64,000 bases of DNA from Monomorium pharaonis (GCF_013373865.1 NC_050477.1:1423309-1487308); one strand, 5' to 3'; positions 11,461 to 24,157 are shown, numbered from the stretch's first letter. The notes: generated by a model from the sequence alone, not told the origin. A program made the numbers and translations.

Positions 11461-13440
11461 GATAGTTGGCCATTTTTTTTTTCTTCAGTTTTAGAAATAC
11501 CTGAGCTCTATATTTTGAAATTTGCAGAAGGACCATTCTTTCGCGGGCCGCACGTTACGGCGCGGTCGAACGAAGAATGAATTAATATTGTTTTCTCAAT
11601 CTTATATAGCTTTACTTTATGAAAATAAAAGAGAGAAAGAGTTTTGATAAATATTCTTGTTACACTGTACGAATGCACTAATAACTGTAATATGAGATTT
11701 TTACCTTTTTAAAATATTGGAGTAAATAACTACTTCCTCCCTTTCGAATTAAACATATCGACATGTACGTGATTAATAAAGTTCAATGTTAATTAACATA
11801 ATTAGTATGTTTCCATGCAAGCGACGCGCGATTGTTAAGGATTAATAAGCGCGCTTCGTATATCAGAGAAAGAGAGGGGAGAGAGAAAGAGGGAGAGAGA
11901 GAAATCGCGTTAAACGAGATATGAAACTATACCGGGTGTATTGTTAAGTTTCCCCTTTTCCTTTTCGATCTTATAAAAAGTTGAAAAAATTATCGAAAAG
12001 TTTTTATTTTTTATTCCGAGGTCGTGTTAACGCGGTTGATAATTCCGGACGTAATGTCCACGTCAATCAAATGAAACTCGGCCGTACTTGGGACTAAACG
12101 AAGAAGAGAACGCTAATCGAATCGTAAGGAGAAGCCACGGCGGAAACCGTAGGGTTTACAGGCTCGATAATAAAAAGCAGAACCACGTTAATACTGTTGT
12201 CATAACTCGTACGGAACTCGATAATGATCGTCGGAAGAAAACTTACAGTTCCCGGGCTACGTTACGGACGACGCGGTTTTATCCCGCATTATCCTACGTC
12301 AATTATTAATCCAAAAATGCGGCACTCTCGATGGAGGACGGCCAGGCCGCGTCACGCCGTGAATATAACGCTTATCGATTTTCGCGGCGCGACTCTTTAA
12401 TCTTGGTAATCGAGCGAACGCCCCCGCGGCCGCCCCCTCTCTCCCTTCCTCCCTCCCTCCTACCCGCCCGCTGCGTCGCCTATTCATTAACGGCGTAAAC
12501 GGCGAGTGACAGCTGGCGCGTTGTCAAGTCCCGGCGTGCGTACACACGCACACGCGTGCACACATCCGCGCGCACGCACGCACGCACTCACGCGATCGCA
12601 CGTCGCACCCCGCGGATACGGGGGCGATAATAACTAGAAAGTGACGCGCGCTGGGAATTCAAGAATGTAGGATTGAATTTCAGATTTTTTAATTGTACGT
12701 GATTGTGCGATTTTTGAAAAGCAAGAATAGTTTCTTGTAACTTTTTGCGCGCTCAATCCGAACCCGCAGGTAAGAATGCTCTGTCACGTCAGATTTGAAA
12801 GAGAAGTATGAGATTGAAATTAAAAAAAAAAACGCGTTTTAAGATACTTTTGAAACTTCGTAATAGAGCTGACGTTTCACATTCAAAAGGGACTCAATTA
12901 CTGTCTGACGTTAGTATAACAATGTTATAAAGTACATGTTCGTGCATTAATTTGGATCCTTTTCGAAATCTTTCATACATCGAGGGTTCGTTAATTACGA
13001 ATTTTCAGAAACACGTTTTCTTGGATGTTTTAGTTGTATTTTTCAAATACACTTGACATGATAGAGAATTTCTTCATTTTATTATTTTATTTTGTTAAAT
13101 CGTAGATTAAAAGGCAAACTATTCTTTCCCTCTTAATTTCTTAAAAGAAATAAAGTTTAACGTATCCTACTCTCCCTGTTTACAGTAAATTTCTGTAAAT
13201 TAGTGTATTATTGAAACCATATGATAATGTCGTCACTGTTACGTGTTACCGTTGCGTATCATAATTAATCTCGTCTCTACGTATGTCATTTTGATGGCAA
13301 AGTGGCGATTAGAGGCTCACTACGGGCGCGTGTAACCCTAATTACTTGAATGCGCGTGTGTACACGCGGGGCTGAGGGGGGGGGGGAGGGAGTGGTGCAC
13401 GTTTTACACAAGGAGCCCCCGGAGGCGCTTTGCATTTCGC
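11461..13440. other. No gene supported
   Basis: An acceptor-like T-rich tract ends at 11488 but is followed by stops in useful frames. CAG|GTAAGA at 12769/12770 is a consensus donor, but the frames of the possible exon (12684-12769) are all closed. Otherwise mixed DNA, AT-rich from 12640. Confidence 0.5.
12541..12592 (+). repeat. Imperfect CA/CG alternating tract
   Basis: Interspersed CACA, CGCG and CACG units forming about 50 bases of mostly alternating purine-pyrimidine, Z-DNA-prone sequence. Confidence 0.75.
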
Positions 13441-13462
13441 CGTCAGGAAAATACGACGCCGG

Positions 13463-15080
13463 CATATCTCTTTAACGCCTCCAATATCTTTAATGTCCCT
13501 CCTACCCTCCGGACACGCGGGGGCTCGGTCAAAGATTCCCTTTAATGCGCCTGTAATATCGGTAACGTCCTGCAAACTGGCGGATCTCGTTAGCTTTTAC
13601 GGAGCTATTCGTGATATCAACTAACGCGCGAATTACGCCGTCACGTGTTATTTTATGCGCCGCGACATATCGATGATCTAAAAGTTGACCGTTACGTGTA
13701 CGTAATTTAAGAATAAACGTATAAAATGCAAAGTGTCCGGTGTGATCTGCTTAACTTGACCATTTTGGAGACATGCAAGAGAATTGTTATATACTCTTTA
13801 TATATATATATAAAGAGACCACGTTTCCATGACATTTTTCCATTTTTTATAAAGCGTTAATGTTTAATCGGTCGGTGATATCGAGATCGTTCGTTACCGC
13901 GTAGATAAAATATCAGTCGTCAATCGCGAGAGCTTGCCGGGGAGGGTACGCGCGTCCTTTTTAAACTTTCCCATAATATCTCGTAATGTCTCTCAAATTG
14001 GCACGAGCCCGACGGACGGAGATAACGCGACAAGCTGGAACTCCAACACCCCGAATGTCGAATGGTCGTCAGCGACGGCGGCGACGACGGCGTGAAATAT
14101 TCAGGTCAGGCGACGAGAACGTCGACGACGATCTTGGCGGACTTCGCCCCGTCGATCGATCCCGTCGACTCGCGCGACGTGAATACACGACAAATAACAC
14201 GGGCTAGGTGAGGTAAAAATCTCGGATTTATCTTTAGCGAGCATGTCAACGCGCGTTCCTCGTCCGATCCAATCGTTAACTATTTTCTGTTACCGATAAC
14301 GCAAGCGAGCGGCGCGGTATACCTCAATATCTTTACATTCACTTTAATCGGTCATCCATACGGATGTTGGCCGCAAATAGGAATAAAAGATAGCAAATTT
14401 ATCAATATAATAAAATATTATTTATTTGTATATCCGGTTTAACAATTTAAATTAGAAAGTGCCTTTATTTCCTACGAGCATTCGTAGGAAAATGAGGTAA
14501 AATACAAATTTTTGACGTTTAGAAAAAATTCCACAAAAATCGCGATATTGGACAACGAGAAGAGAGCAAATGCATACTTCATGGAAAATTTCAGCGTGAA
14601 CGGTTAATGATTCTCGTGGACCTGATACATACCGAAGAAACCGATTAATCCCAGAGACACGCGCGGTGACGTTTCAGAGTTCAACGTTCACACGTGCCTA
14701 AGATTCTATTTCAAGAAAGAAATGCAACGCGGTCGGTGACAGACGTTGGTCGTCGCACAGCCAGCAACGATAAGCTTAATGACACGGTCTGTCGGCGCGA
14801 TCACCGACGTCACTCCGATATTTAGTCCGGCGGGAATTAAACGGCTGGACGATAACGACGGCGCGCGGTGGCGGCGCGAACGCCGGGGCTCTAATATCTC
14901 TAATGTCAATTCCCTGTCCCCGGGCCGTAATATCGGTCTCGTAACCGGCCGAACGACGGTCTTAATAAACTTACGAGCGCGCGTTATTGCGATTTTATAT
15001 TTTATTATCGTTGGCCGCCCTGGGCCCTCGCGCGCGAGAAAGATCGTGATGATCTCGCGATCAATCCCCCGTAACGTCAT
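13463..15080 (+). promoter_or_regulatory. Cluster of a two-half-site motif, TAATATC-N2-TAAYGTC
   Basis: Full copies lie at 13483-13498 (first base C in place of T), 13554-13569, 13974-13990 (one extra spacer base) and 14892-14907. Partial copies are at 13463 (CATATCTCTTTAACGCC), 14324 (CAATATCTTTACATTC) and 14926 (TAATATCGG, then GTAAC). Each full copy is a near direct repeat of TAATATC and TAATGTC or TAACGTC at 9-base spacing. No full copy was noticed elsewhere. Function is unknown; a cluster of cooperative binding sites or a decayed repeat family are both possible. Confidence 0.45.
13794..13817. repeat. Perfect 24-bp palindrome with TA core
   Basis: CTCTTTATATAT is followed by its exact reverse complement. 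It could form a cruciform; no function seen. Confidence 0.85.
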
Positions 15081-15180
15081 TTCGGGGGTTATTTTAATTA
15101 CCTGGAAGGAAAACGCAGATTTCCACGGAAAATTTCGAAATTTTAAAAATTATTTGCGCAATAATAACAAGAAGGTCATC

Positions 15181-16320
15181 TAAATCTGTGTGTGATGACT
15201 CTTGTGTCGATTCACAAAGGCGTCACTAATTCCCGATGAAGATATGTTTAATCGGTTTGAAAAAGATCGTCGCATAATTTGATTTTGTAAATTTTGTATT
15301 TACCGATTTTTGCGTTATTTTAACCTTAGTTTAATATCACTTATTTAATAATATTTAGCAATGCTTCTTACATAAGCTTTTTTTCCTTTTTAAATTAAAA
15401 GAAATCATGAATACTTTGTATATAATAATAATAATATTAAAAAACTACAAATTTTATATATAGAAATATAATAATTTTTTATGAACTATATTTTGCTTAT
15501 AATTTCTTAAGAGAAAAAATAAAAATTACAAAACCTAATATTTTTTTCTTAATTTTTTCTTGAATTAATATAATTTAATTCAAAATCAAGAATACATTCT
15601 GAGCACTAAATATCTAAAATATTCAAAAAAGCAATTAACGCAAAATATTTGTTCCCCCAGGACAGGATACGTTTATTGTGATATACGTCATCAGTTCAAT
15701 ATATTTCTCAAGAAATTATATCAAATAGAATAAATATTATAGTTTTTGTTACATATTTTAGAAGAAAAGCCACCTTCTCTCACACTGTTGAGAATTTCAT
15801 GGCGTATTCTTTCTCTCTGTTCGTCTATTTCCCTTTTTCCTTTCGTATCAGATAAAATATTAAATATAATATTTCGGTGGATTCGCCGCGAAAAGTCAGC
15901 TCATCAGCCGCATAAACGGCGGGAGGCGAGAGAGGGTGGCCAAAGGATGAATAGGCGATCTGGCGAAGTAGGCTTTATATTTATCGCGGCAATAAGGCGA
16001 GACTCGACGCCGGGCGTCGTCGGACCGAGAGGGAAGCAAGGACCGGGCGACGTCGGCCGGGACAATCGGTGGCCGTCGTTATCATTAACGACGCGACGTC
16101 CAATGCGACGTCGGCGTTTCTCTCCGCCTCCGTTTCTCTCGCTTCCTGTCTCTTACCTTCTCTCCACTTCGTTCTCTTTCATCGCTCCCTCTTACAGCCG
16201 ACTCGTCATTGCTGCCTCGTTTCGTTCCTCCGTCGTTTCGTGTCCCCGCACTCGTTCCGAGATCCACGATCGTCTGAGGACTCTACCGGGTGTCCGCTGT
16301 ATGTGTATCGTATATAGTTT
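15181..16320. other. AT-rich block followed by CpG-rich stretch
   Basis: 15240-15780 is AT-rich with nothing visible. 15880-16300 is CpG-rich and open in several frames, leading into the candidate exon at 16337. Confidence 0.5.
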
Positions 16321-16336
16321 TTCTTTTCCTTCTCAG

Positions 16337-16447
16337 GAGGTTTGCGATGATTTAAGAACGTTCCTCGTGGCAACGAGGAATCGAAATTGGATTCCGTTGA
16401 TTAAAACAAAGTGCGTCAGTCGCAACGAGAGTGTGTGGTACAATTGA
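16337..16447 (+). CDS. Possible terminal coding exon, unknown protein
   Basis: Seen: a pyrimidine-rich tract ending in TTCTCAG at 16336 is a strong splice acceptor. It is followed by an open frame of 36 codons that starts exactly at the AG and ends in TGA at 16445-16447. The peptide begins EVCDDLRTFLVATR and ends NESVWYN; it has a mixed, ordinary composition, unlike the Arg/Ser/Pro-rich shadows around it. No good donor follows, so if real this would be a last coding exon. No poly(A) signal is obvious in the next hundred bases. I do not recognise the protein. The same frame is open for 233 codons upstream, but that part is CpG-rich and low quality and I read it as intron or chance. A fortuitous acceptor in front of a short frame is the main alternative. 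Confidence 0.25.
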   Translation, partial: EVCDDLRTFLVATRNRNWIPLIKTKCVSRNESVWYN

Positions 16448-16965
16448 TAATTTTTATCAGGAATTATTAAAGGATACGAATGCGTCCCCCCTTTTTTTTT
16501 CGTTTTAAGAGAAAGATAGATATCACGTTTCTCAATTAAACGTAACCGTTTTTATCACGCCTGGACAGAAATGAGGTAACGATTATCGATACTGATGAAA
16601 AGGGGGGAAAAAAAATCGAGAGGTCAGTAAATTGACGAAAGGAAAAAAATTCACTTTGCTGAATTTTCTCGGAACTTTCTTTCTGCACTTGACGAAATTT
16701 CACGGGGGATTAGGCTGTGACGCGCGCCGCCGAGAGAGATGAATCATCGTTAGCGAAAGTTTCGCTGTTGTCACCCCCTCCCCTCCCACTGCTGCGCCCT
16801 CATCGCGGTACTCGATTAAAGGCATTAGGATCGTCCTCCGTGGCGAGGGTGCGCCTCGAGGGAAGTCCCCGAGGCGAGGACGGGGGACGCTTGTTTGTTC
16901 GGCACCTGCCGCTTACGAGGCGTGCGTGTACGAGGTCGCCGGTCCCCTAATCCGATCGTGACGCA

Positions 16966-16988
16966 CGTGCGTGCGTGCGTGCGTGCGT
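16966..16988 (+). repeat. (CGTG)n microsatellite
   Basis: About six CGTG tetranucleotides; each unit carries an ACGTG/GCGTG-like core. Confidence 0.9.
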
Positions 16989-17935
16989 CTGCGGACCCCA
17001 CTAGGAGAGTTTACACAATGACGCCCCCTTTCCCCTTCGCCTCACGCTCCTCCATCCGAAATCCTTCCCCGATCGGTCGATCGGAGGAGGCTTCGCTTCA
17101 AATCTACCGCGATGAATCTCAATGAGGCGTGGGAGTCGCGGGACGTGACTTTCGTTCCATCTTTCGCAACTGCTCGCTAATTCATTTAACTTCGGATGAC
17201 GAGAACGTGTACGTTACCCCGAAGAAATCTTTTCGACCACTCTATCGGGACGACGAATAAAATTTGATCTCTATGGCGCGGAAATGAGAGATACTTGGTG
17301 TCGAGGTACATCGCTTGGTTTATTGATTCGGTAATAAAGCATTAGGGGGATTGTCTATAAATGTCAATTCTCTATTTTATACGGCGACAGTTTTTTTTTA
17401 TCTAGTTCTCCTCGCAGATTATCCCTCGCTCGAGTGAGACAAGAGAATACCTTGGGAAAAGTTCGCTCCCGATACTTTTTATTTTCATGTAGCTTTCATT
17501 TTTGATATGCCCTGCAATTTTCTTGCTATACGCAAATCCCTCATCATCTAATCGGACACAGTGATTGCGGCCGATCTTGATCCGGCCGAGGAGCGCGCGT
17601 CGCGTGCTCTCTCATTCGTCCCTGTTTCCGATGCGCCACGTGTCACCGCGTGTTTCTCCGCTCGTTTAGGGGCTCGAATTAATATCGTCCGAACGAGGAC
17701 GTCGCGACGCCATCCCATAAATAAAAGTCGAGGAGGGTCGTGACGAAAACGAGTCGTGGGGTGATGGCACCGCGACGGGGGGGCATCGGGACGCCGGGCG
17801 GCGTTCGATTTTTGACTTCTTCGAGAGGATTTCTCTTTTGTCAGAAAAACGTAATTACAAAAAAAACAGACCCTGTCGCAAATATCGCCACGACAGTGGG
17901 TTTAACTTTAAATATATTATTTTTTAATTTTTCGA

Positions 17936-17970
17936 TCTCTCTCTCTCTCTTTCTCTATCTATCTATCTCT
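17936..17970 (+). repeat. (CT)n / (CTAT)n microsatellite
   Basis: CT dinucleotides followed by three TATC tetranucleotides. Confidence 0.9.
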
Positions 17971-18338
17971 GAAATAGTACATAGTTAAATAGTTATTTTG
18001 GATATAATGGCCTCGATAAATTCTCAAAGGTCCAGTTAAAATCCTCATTAAAGGACGTTTCATGATTTCCAAAATATTCCACGTGTGCAGCAGCAGTATG
18101 CTTAATTTAATATACGCGTTTTAGAAGTGCACGGGTACGCAGAATTTTGTATCAAAGACATGAACATAATGGCGGATTGTGCGTATAATCGTCAATGCGC
18201 ACCCGTCCGCGTGTCGCTGCGTCCGCACACGTGTACGTCCGCGTTGCACATGCATGTTGATCGTAATTTTATATTCCGTTGCGCGAAGGGCGATAGAATG
18301 CGTAATGTTGAAATAGCTCCATGATTATCGCCGGCATG

Positions 18339-18362
18339 TTCCACATATCATTCCACGTATCA
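18339..18362 (+). repeat. 12-bp tandem duplication
   Basis: TTCCACATATCA is followed directly by TTCCACGTATCA. Confidence 0.75.
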
Positions 18363-18923
18363 TTTTATATATTTTGCGCGAATGCGCTAGCAGCTCACTC
18401 ACAAAGAGCTGCGTAGAGCTATTTGTTATGTCAAATATTTATGGGCTGTTAAAAATTGCGCATCAAAAAGATGAATTATGAGGCATCGATGTACGCGTGT
18501 GTATTTTTACATTTAATTACACACGTCTACGTCACATACTTTGTGAAAATGAAGGAAAATCGTAACTTCCAGTTTCTCAAGTAATTTCGGCGAGCGCGGA
18601 GAATAAAATTTTCGCTTCCATTTAATTTGAAAAAGCCATTAGCTTTCAACGTTAAAAATTCGTAGGGGGTAAAAGGGGGGGGGGGAACGGTGCCGTCACA
18701 TTTTTGAAAAATGAATATCCAGGTCGAAGATTCCACTAGAGGAATCTAGAACACGATAGCTTTATTATATACGGCAATTTTTCCCAAGGCACCCCCCCCC
18801 CCAGTGCGTCATTAAATCGCCATCTCCGCGATGGCCATAATTGCATCTATTTTCGCAAAAGAGCCGGCGCTGTCCCTGCACTCGCAATTGATCGCGCGAT
18901 CGATCACGCTTATTTATTAGCGA

Positions 18924-18930
<7 letters not shown>

Positions 18931-18964
<34 letters not shown>
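18931..18964 (+). repeat. (TC)n microsatellite
   Basis: About 15 TC units followed by CTCTCG. Confidence 0.95.
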
Positions 18965-21330
18965 CGCGTTCTCCTCCTTCCATTTTACGTCGCCCTTGTT
19001 TTTGATTTTTCCCCTTCCAGTCACGCGTTTGCTCGCTCGCGATCGATCAATCACTCGCGTTTCCCAGCGCGTCGCGACGCGTCGTCGGCGCGTCGATGGT
19101 AACGGATCGGCGGCCGCGGAATGCGACGTTACGGATTTCGCAATAAATGCGGCGACACGCGCGGACGATTTTCCCGCGGCGAGAGCGGCGCGAGCCCGGG
19201 TATAACGACCGCAATGCAGATTTTTATGCGCGGCACGCATAATATCGGCGCGTGTAACTGCAACGATTGCCGCGCGCTAGTTTGGCAAATGCCGGGCGTT
19301 ATAATCACCGAAAGTAGAAGTACGTGATGCAGCGCCGGTGAGAGGTGAATGGAATCGCCGACGAGACGGGAGAATCAAACTCCGCATTATAAAAAAAGAA
19401 AAAAAAAGAAAAAAGAACTCGACCGCGGAACTTACTCCAACTCGCGCCCCCGGTTTGTTATACCAATTCTTCTTCTGATCGGCGCATAAAAGATTTACTC
19501 TGATATCTGTATTTCCTTCGCGTTAAACCGACTTTTCCTTTCAATCGCATTTATCGTCGTTTAGATTGGAAAGATCAGTGACGAGCGAAATAACCGTGCG
19601 GGAGATAATTTTCGCAGAAACAGCTGTTAAATTTTTAATCGGCACGTTCAATGATCTTACGAATACGGGCAGAACCTTTCGACTTTTTATTAATCAATAT
19701 CTTCATATCGTGATGGCGCAATAAAAAGTTGATTAAAATTTCAAATTATTATAATGCTTAATACGTGCTGGAAGTGTGAGATTCGATCGGATTAAATTTT
19801 TTATCATCCATTAAAAAACTTTTGCGCGAATTGAACATTATAATTACAAGTGATCGATGAAAATCTATCCGCTTCGCAGAGTGACGTGATTCGTCAATTT
19901 GCCCTGAAAGTGTCACTTTAATGCACGTTTACGATCACGCGAAATGTATGCCCGTACACACCTCGATCATCGAAGACGCGAAGGTGAAGATTGCAAAAAA
20001 GTCACGAAAACGCGAATGAATACAACATAACTGTAACGTATAACGCGGCGTGTATAATTAAACGTCTTACATACGCAACGCCACATACACGTACACACAC
20101 GCGTAACACGAAACGCACGCTCAATCGAGATTTTAAATTACGGTCGCGACGCCGCCGCCGCCGCCGCGGATCGTTTGACCTTTCGTCATGAATTATGAAT
20201 GGCTGTCCATCGCGAATTGCGATGGTTAATCGTTCCTTACCGCGCGCAAAAATCCGCCGGCCGGTCTCTCACGCTTCACGCGGAGCGGAAGCGCGCACCT
20301 CTCCGATCGTCCGGGCGCTCGTTTTCTCGCGTGCTCTCCGTCGTGTCCCGCGTAATCGCGGCCGACCGATCTCTCGCCACGCCTCGCCGCGTCCATCCGC
20401 GATGTTGTAGCGCCGCACCATCGGCACCGAGAGAGTGCCGCCGCCGTCCGGCGGAACGGACTTTAACGAGGCGGCGTCCATTACGGGCGTAAATCGAGAC
20501 CCGCGCATTAACCGGCGATTTACGGCCGGTCGGACGCGCTTACATATGCTTCCATACGCGGCGAAGGGAGAAACGTCATCGCGCGCGCGCGCGCGTTCCG
20601 TTGCACGTGAAGCCATCGACAAGGCTCGTCCGACCTCGATCATTCATTCCGCGGCTTTCGCCGATAGTCGGAGAGATTATCAGAAGACGAGGACGCGACG
20701 GGGGTATGCGGATTGCACATCTGTATCCCTTGGATACTCGGAGAAAGGATGAAAAATTGAACGGCAAATAAAAGAAAAAAGCGGAAAATTTAAAATTCAC
20801 TAGAATCTTGGTGAATGAAAACGTCAATAAAATAGAATTTTATTATCTGTTTTTACTTGATTATATACGTCAAGATATTAATCATAAAAATAAAAAATTG
20901 TTTCAAGTATTAGGAACAGAAAAAGTGCATATATTTTTAGAAATTCTTCGTTACAATATAATTAATTAGTAAATTCATGGTTTGCGCCTGGGTCAGTTTG
21001 TCTCCTCCTCGCGCGCCTACTCACGGGTTAAAGGTAAAGATAAATCTGAGGGAAAATGCGCGAAAACGGGGGGGGCGGTGCGCGCGAGAGGACAATGTCA
21101 TGCAGTTTGTATCTATCCGCACGTCCCGTCGAGTGGACGCGTGCATGTTGCATCTGCACGTGACATCCGTCTACATATACGGGGTGTCCCATCGGGAGAG
21201 GAAGTAGAAGGCACGGTCGGGAACCGGGGGAGAGGGTAGAAGGGGGCGGAGGGGGTCGACCTCCTGTGTACGTTACACGTGAGACCTGACGTTCGCGCGC
21301 ATTTTTGGACTCCTGTGCCACGAGAATGGC

Positions 21331-21393
21331 GCGACGCGACGCGACGCGTCGCGACGTGACGCGAGGCGACGCGAGGCGAGGCGACGCGACGCG
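21331..21393 (+). repeat. (GCGAC)n GC-rich pentanucleotide repeat
   Basis: GCGAC units with GCGAG, GCGTC and GTGAC variants run for about 63 bases. CpG occurs at almost every unit. Confidence 0.85.
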
Positions 21394-23392
21394 TCCGTTC
21401 GACGTCGAATTAGCGCTGCAACGGCGGACGCGATAACGTCGCGCGAGTTCACTCACCCTCGCCCCGACTGTCGCGACGCGTCTCGCTTTTCGGAGTACAG
21501 ATCCGCGACGAAAGAGTCGCGGATTCGAGAAACACGAACTGATACGCCGCCGCGAATTCATCGTGAAATAGCGGGAAATGCAATTTATCTTGCTATCGCT
21601 AATTGGTACAGATAATACTATATTTTGCAATTTGTATGCTCTCGGAGACTTGCGATATTCGACTTTAATTTGTTGTGTACTAAAGCAACAACATTATGTC
21701 TAGGAAAGTACGAACGTAAATTATTTTGGAAACGCAATGTGAATTTTTTTTTTTTTTGAAATTTTAATTTTATTTATGATAAGATAAATATCAGCCCGAT
21801 AGTCGAATTGATTTTCATCGCAGAATGACAGTTTCAGAACTCGAATCCAGAACTGGCTGTGTTGATATTTCTCGCGCATAAGTGCATTACAGTTTTTTAA
21901 GATGCTTATAGCGTTGTTATCAAAATTGACGATTAAATTAATTTGGGATATTATTGCCAGTTTCAGTTTACGATTGCGTTTCGATTGCGTTTACGACTGC
22001 GTCGTCCGACCATGTAGTTTGTTAGAATTGAAAAAATATATTTAATAACTGATATGAAAATATTATTAAGCACCGAGATCCGCTTCGATTGTAATGGTGA
22101 TTCTTTTTATTTCTTGTAAAATAATAATTGAAATCGCCGCGAAATGACTTTACACGCAAGTTCAGTTTTCCTCCAAAAGATACATGCGAATTGTTAAAAC
22201 GAGAAGTTTGCGAACGCAATATTATTTAATTATATCAATTAGTTTGACTATTATTATTTATCATTTGTTGTATTAAAATTTTTAGTGATACGATTACCAA
22301 CTCCATAGATTTGATAAAAGTATTCGTTTAATCTCGATAATAAATATATACAATAAATCTAAAATATTCTATTCACAATTAATCTCTTCTATGAAATACA
22401 AATTTAGTAAAATTGCATGATTGCATTATTATCAGCTTTATAAATTGATCAAAAATTAATTAACGTTAGTTATATCTGATTCTTACACGTGTTATTTTGT
22501 TAAACATTTGTCCACATTACTCATTTCTTATTTATTTCATATTTTTGTCACTATAAGGGTTTGCTTATACCAAGTGAAAATGTGAAATATTGATGAGGTA
22601 CGATTCAGGCGATCCATACTCAATCAGCAACTCTCCCCTGCTACATTTCTGAAATCATTTTAAGTGAATTTTAAGTGAGCGCTCGGCCGTAAATGCACCT
22701 CCTTGCGTCGCGACGCCCATGGGCTACGGTGGCGCACGTTTTTCCCGGGGAAAACGGTTTCTCGGTTGCGATCCCACGAAGCTCGTCTCTGCCGGGATAT
22801 CGGAGAGTAGTCGCCCTTATACGAGAAAGCGGTAACGGAGATTCCGAAACGTTCGAACCGCTCCCAACCCCCTTTCTCCTTTCCAGACTCGAGCCGTTCT
22901 AGTCTCGAACTCGGAGGCGCGCAGTTAGACGGTCGCTGGACCCTCGATGCAATGCACAACGGGTGAACCGTGAAACACGGGATACCATTTAATATTCAAA
23001 ATGTAACTGTAGGAAGCAATCGAATTAACAGGACCATTGTACGAACGAAAACATGAATTCGGTATTCGGGATTCGTGTAACTTAACCAACGATAAAGAAT
23101 TTGGGGAAAAAATTGAGGAAGGAACGAAGAAGTCGGTTTTTGTCTTATATTACAAATTTGTAAATTTTGAACTCCTAATAATTCCCTTGTTCCTTCCTCC
23201 GCCTCTTGCATTTAATAATTAAAGAAAAGTCGCGTTTGAGAGTCGCACAGACGCGAAGCTTCTTTTTCACGGTTTACCCGATATATCGTTTCGCCAACAG
23301 CGGCGCGAAAGGAAGAGCTGGCGAAAGAGACGGCGAGTCTCTCCGCCCAGCGCGCAGCGTGGAAAACGGGGTTGGGGCCATGGAGCAATGAC
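21394..23392. other. Mostly AT-rich; possible minus-strand donor
   Basis: GAGG|GTGAGTGAAC on the minus strand near 21447 is a consensus donor. An ATG-led minus frame starting at 21630 reaches it, but its translation is Arg-rich. 21640-22660 is AT-rich with nothing seen; 22680-22960 is a unique GC-rich patch. Confidence 0.45.
21967..22003 (+). repeat. Imperfect triplication of an 11-12 bp unit
   Basis: TTTACGATTGCG, TTTCGATTGCG and TTTACGACTGCG lie in succession. Confidence 0.65.
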
Positions 23393-23395
23393 GTA

Positions 23396-23677
23396 CGGGG
23401 TGTCTCGAAAGTCACGTATTTGCTCGTACCTACGTACACAAATTGAACTGAAAATAATGTACGTACACAAACACCTTAATGCAGAGGCGTCGATAATCAA
23501 AATTTGAGGCGGACAAAGTTTCCGAAGATAAAAAGTCACGAATGAGTCGAAGTAAATCTCGCGCGAGCAAGATATAAATTCGCGCTCCAATCAGATCCCG
23601 CCATCGGGCGGAATCGCCACAATTTTCCGTAGGAAATTTATGGCCGCGAGAAAATCCGTGATACTTAGGACACCTCG
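23396..23677. mobile_element. Possible TA-flanked MITE-like element, 282 bp
   Basis: The left end CGGGGTGTCTCGAAAGTCAC and the right end read on the minus strand, CGAGGTGTCCTAAGTATCAC, match at 22 of 31 positions without gaps (23396-23426 versus 23677-23647). Both are flanked by TA (23394-23395 and 23678-23679). TA flanks and a GGTGTC-type end are compatible with a Tc1/mariner-related element. The interior has no transposase ORF. Confidence 0.42.
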
Positions 23678-24012
23678 TATACCGGGGCGTGAGGGATACG
23701 ATGCCTCGGTTCGTGCGGTTGCTCTCGCTCCTCTTTCTCTTTCGCTCCCGCGTCGCTCTTCCTCGCCATCTCACCACCGACATCCCTGAAAGGAGATGGC
23801 GGGCTGGCGCGAGAGGGAAGGAGAAAAAGAGTGAATCAAGCGGAGTGCGTGCCGGAGCTGGTAGCACAAGGGGCTAGGGGAGAACGGAGAGGGAGAACGG
23901 TGAGTGGAGAACCGCGCTACTCCCGTGACATCCGTATCCATCTGTATGCCGACCTGACGCGGAGACGTACCGCGTCTGTGTGCGCATGTGTGCGTGGGTA
24001 CGTGCATGTGTC

Positions 24013-24026
24013 TGTGTGTGTGTGTG
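24013..24026 (+). repeat. Short (GT)n within TG/CG alternating DNA
   Basis: GT units within about 80 bases of mostly alternating TG, CG and CA steps. Confidence 0.8.
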
Positions 24027-24157
24027 CACGCGTGCGAGTGTCGATACGCTTATGTGCGCGCGTAGCGGCTGTCTGCCGCTGCTGGAGGCGCCGGCAGTTT
24101 GATGGAGGTGGCAGGCAGCGGGACTGCGTGGTATGACGTGATGCCGTGACAAGCGAG

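Larger units (their letters stand above)
16448..21330. other. No gene supported
   Basis: CpG-rich patches (16700-17150, 18950-19250, 20150-20700) alternate with mixed DNA. Contains the CGTG, CT and 12-bp repeats listed, and an imperfect hairpin GCAGCTC...GAGCTGC near 18390-18415. No credible ORF. Confidence 0.55.

Noticed and set aside
10526..11536. 336-codon minus-strand open frame
   Set aside because: Open only because stops are rare in purine-rich/CpG DNA; the product is Ser/Pro/Leu-rich with no domain.
12684..12769. Exon-like interval ending in CAG|GTAAGA
   Set aside because: All three frames contain stops and the acceptor is weak, so no coding exon is supported.
23701..23877. Signal-peptide-like frame MPRFVRLLSLLFLF
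   Set aside because: The frame stops at TAG before the nearby donor and downstream residues are low complexity.
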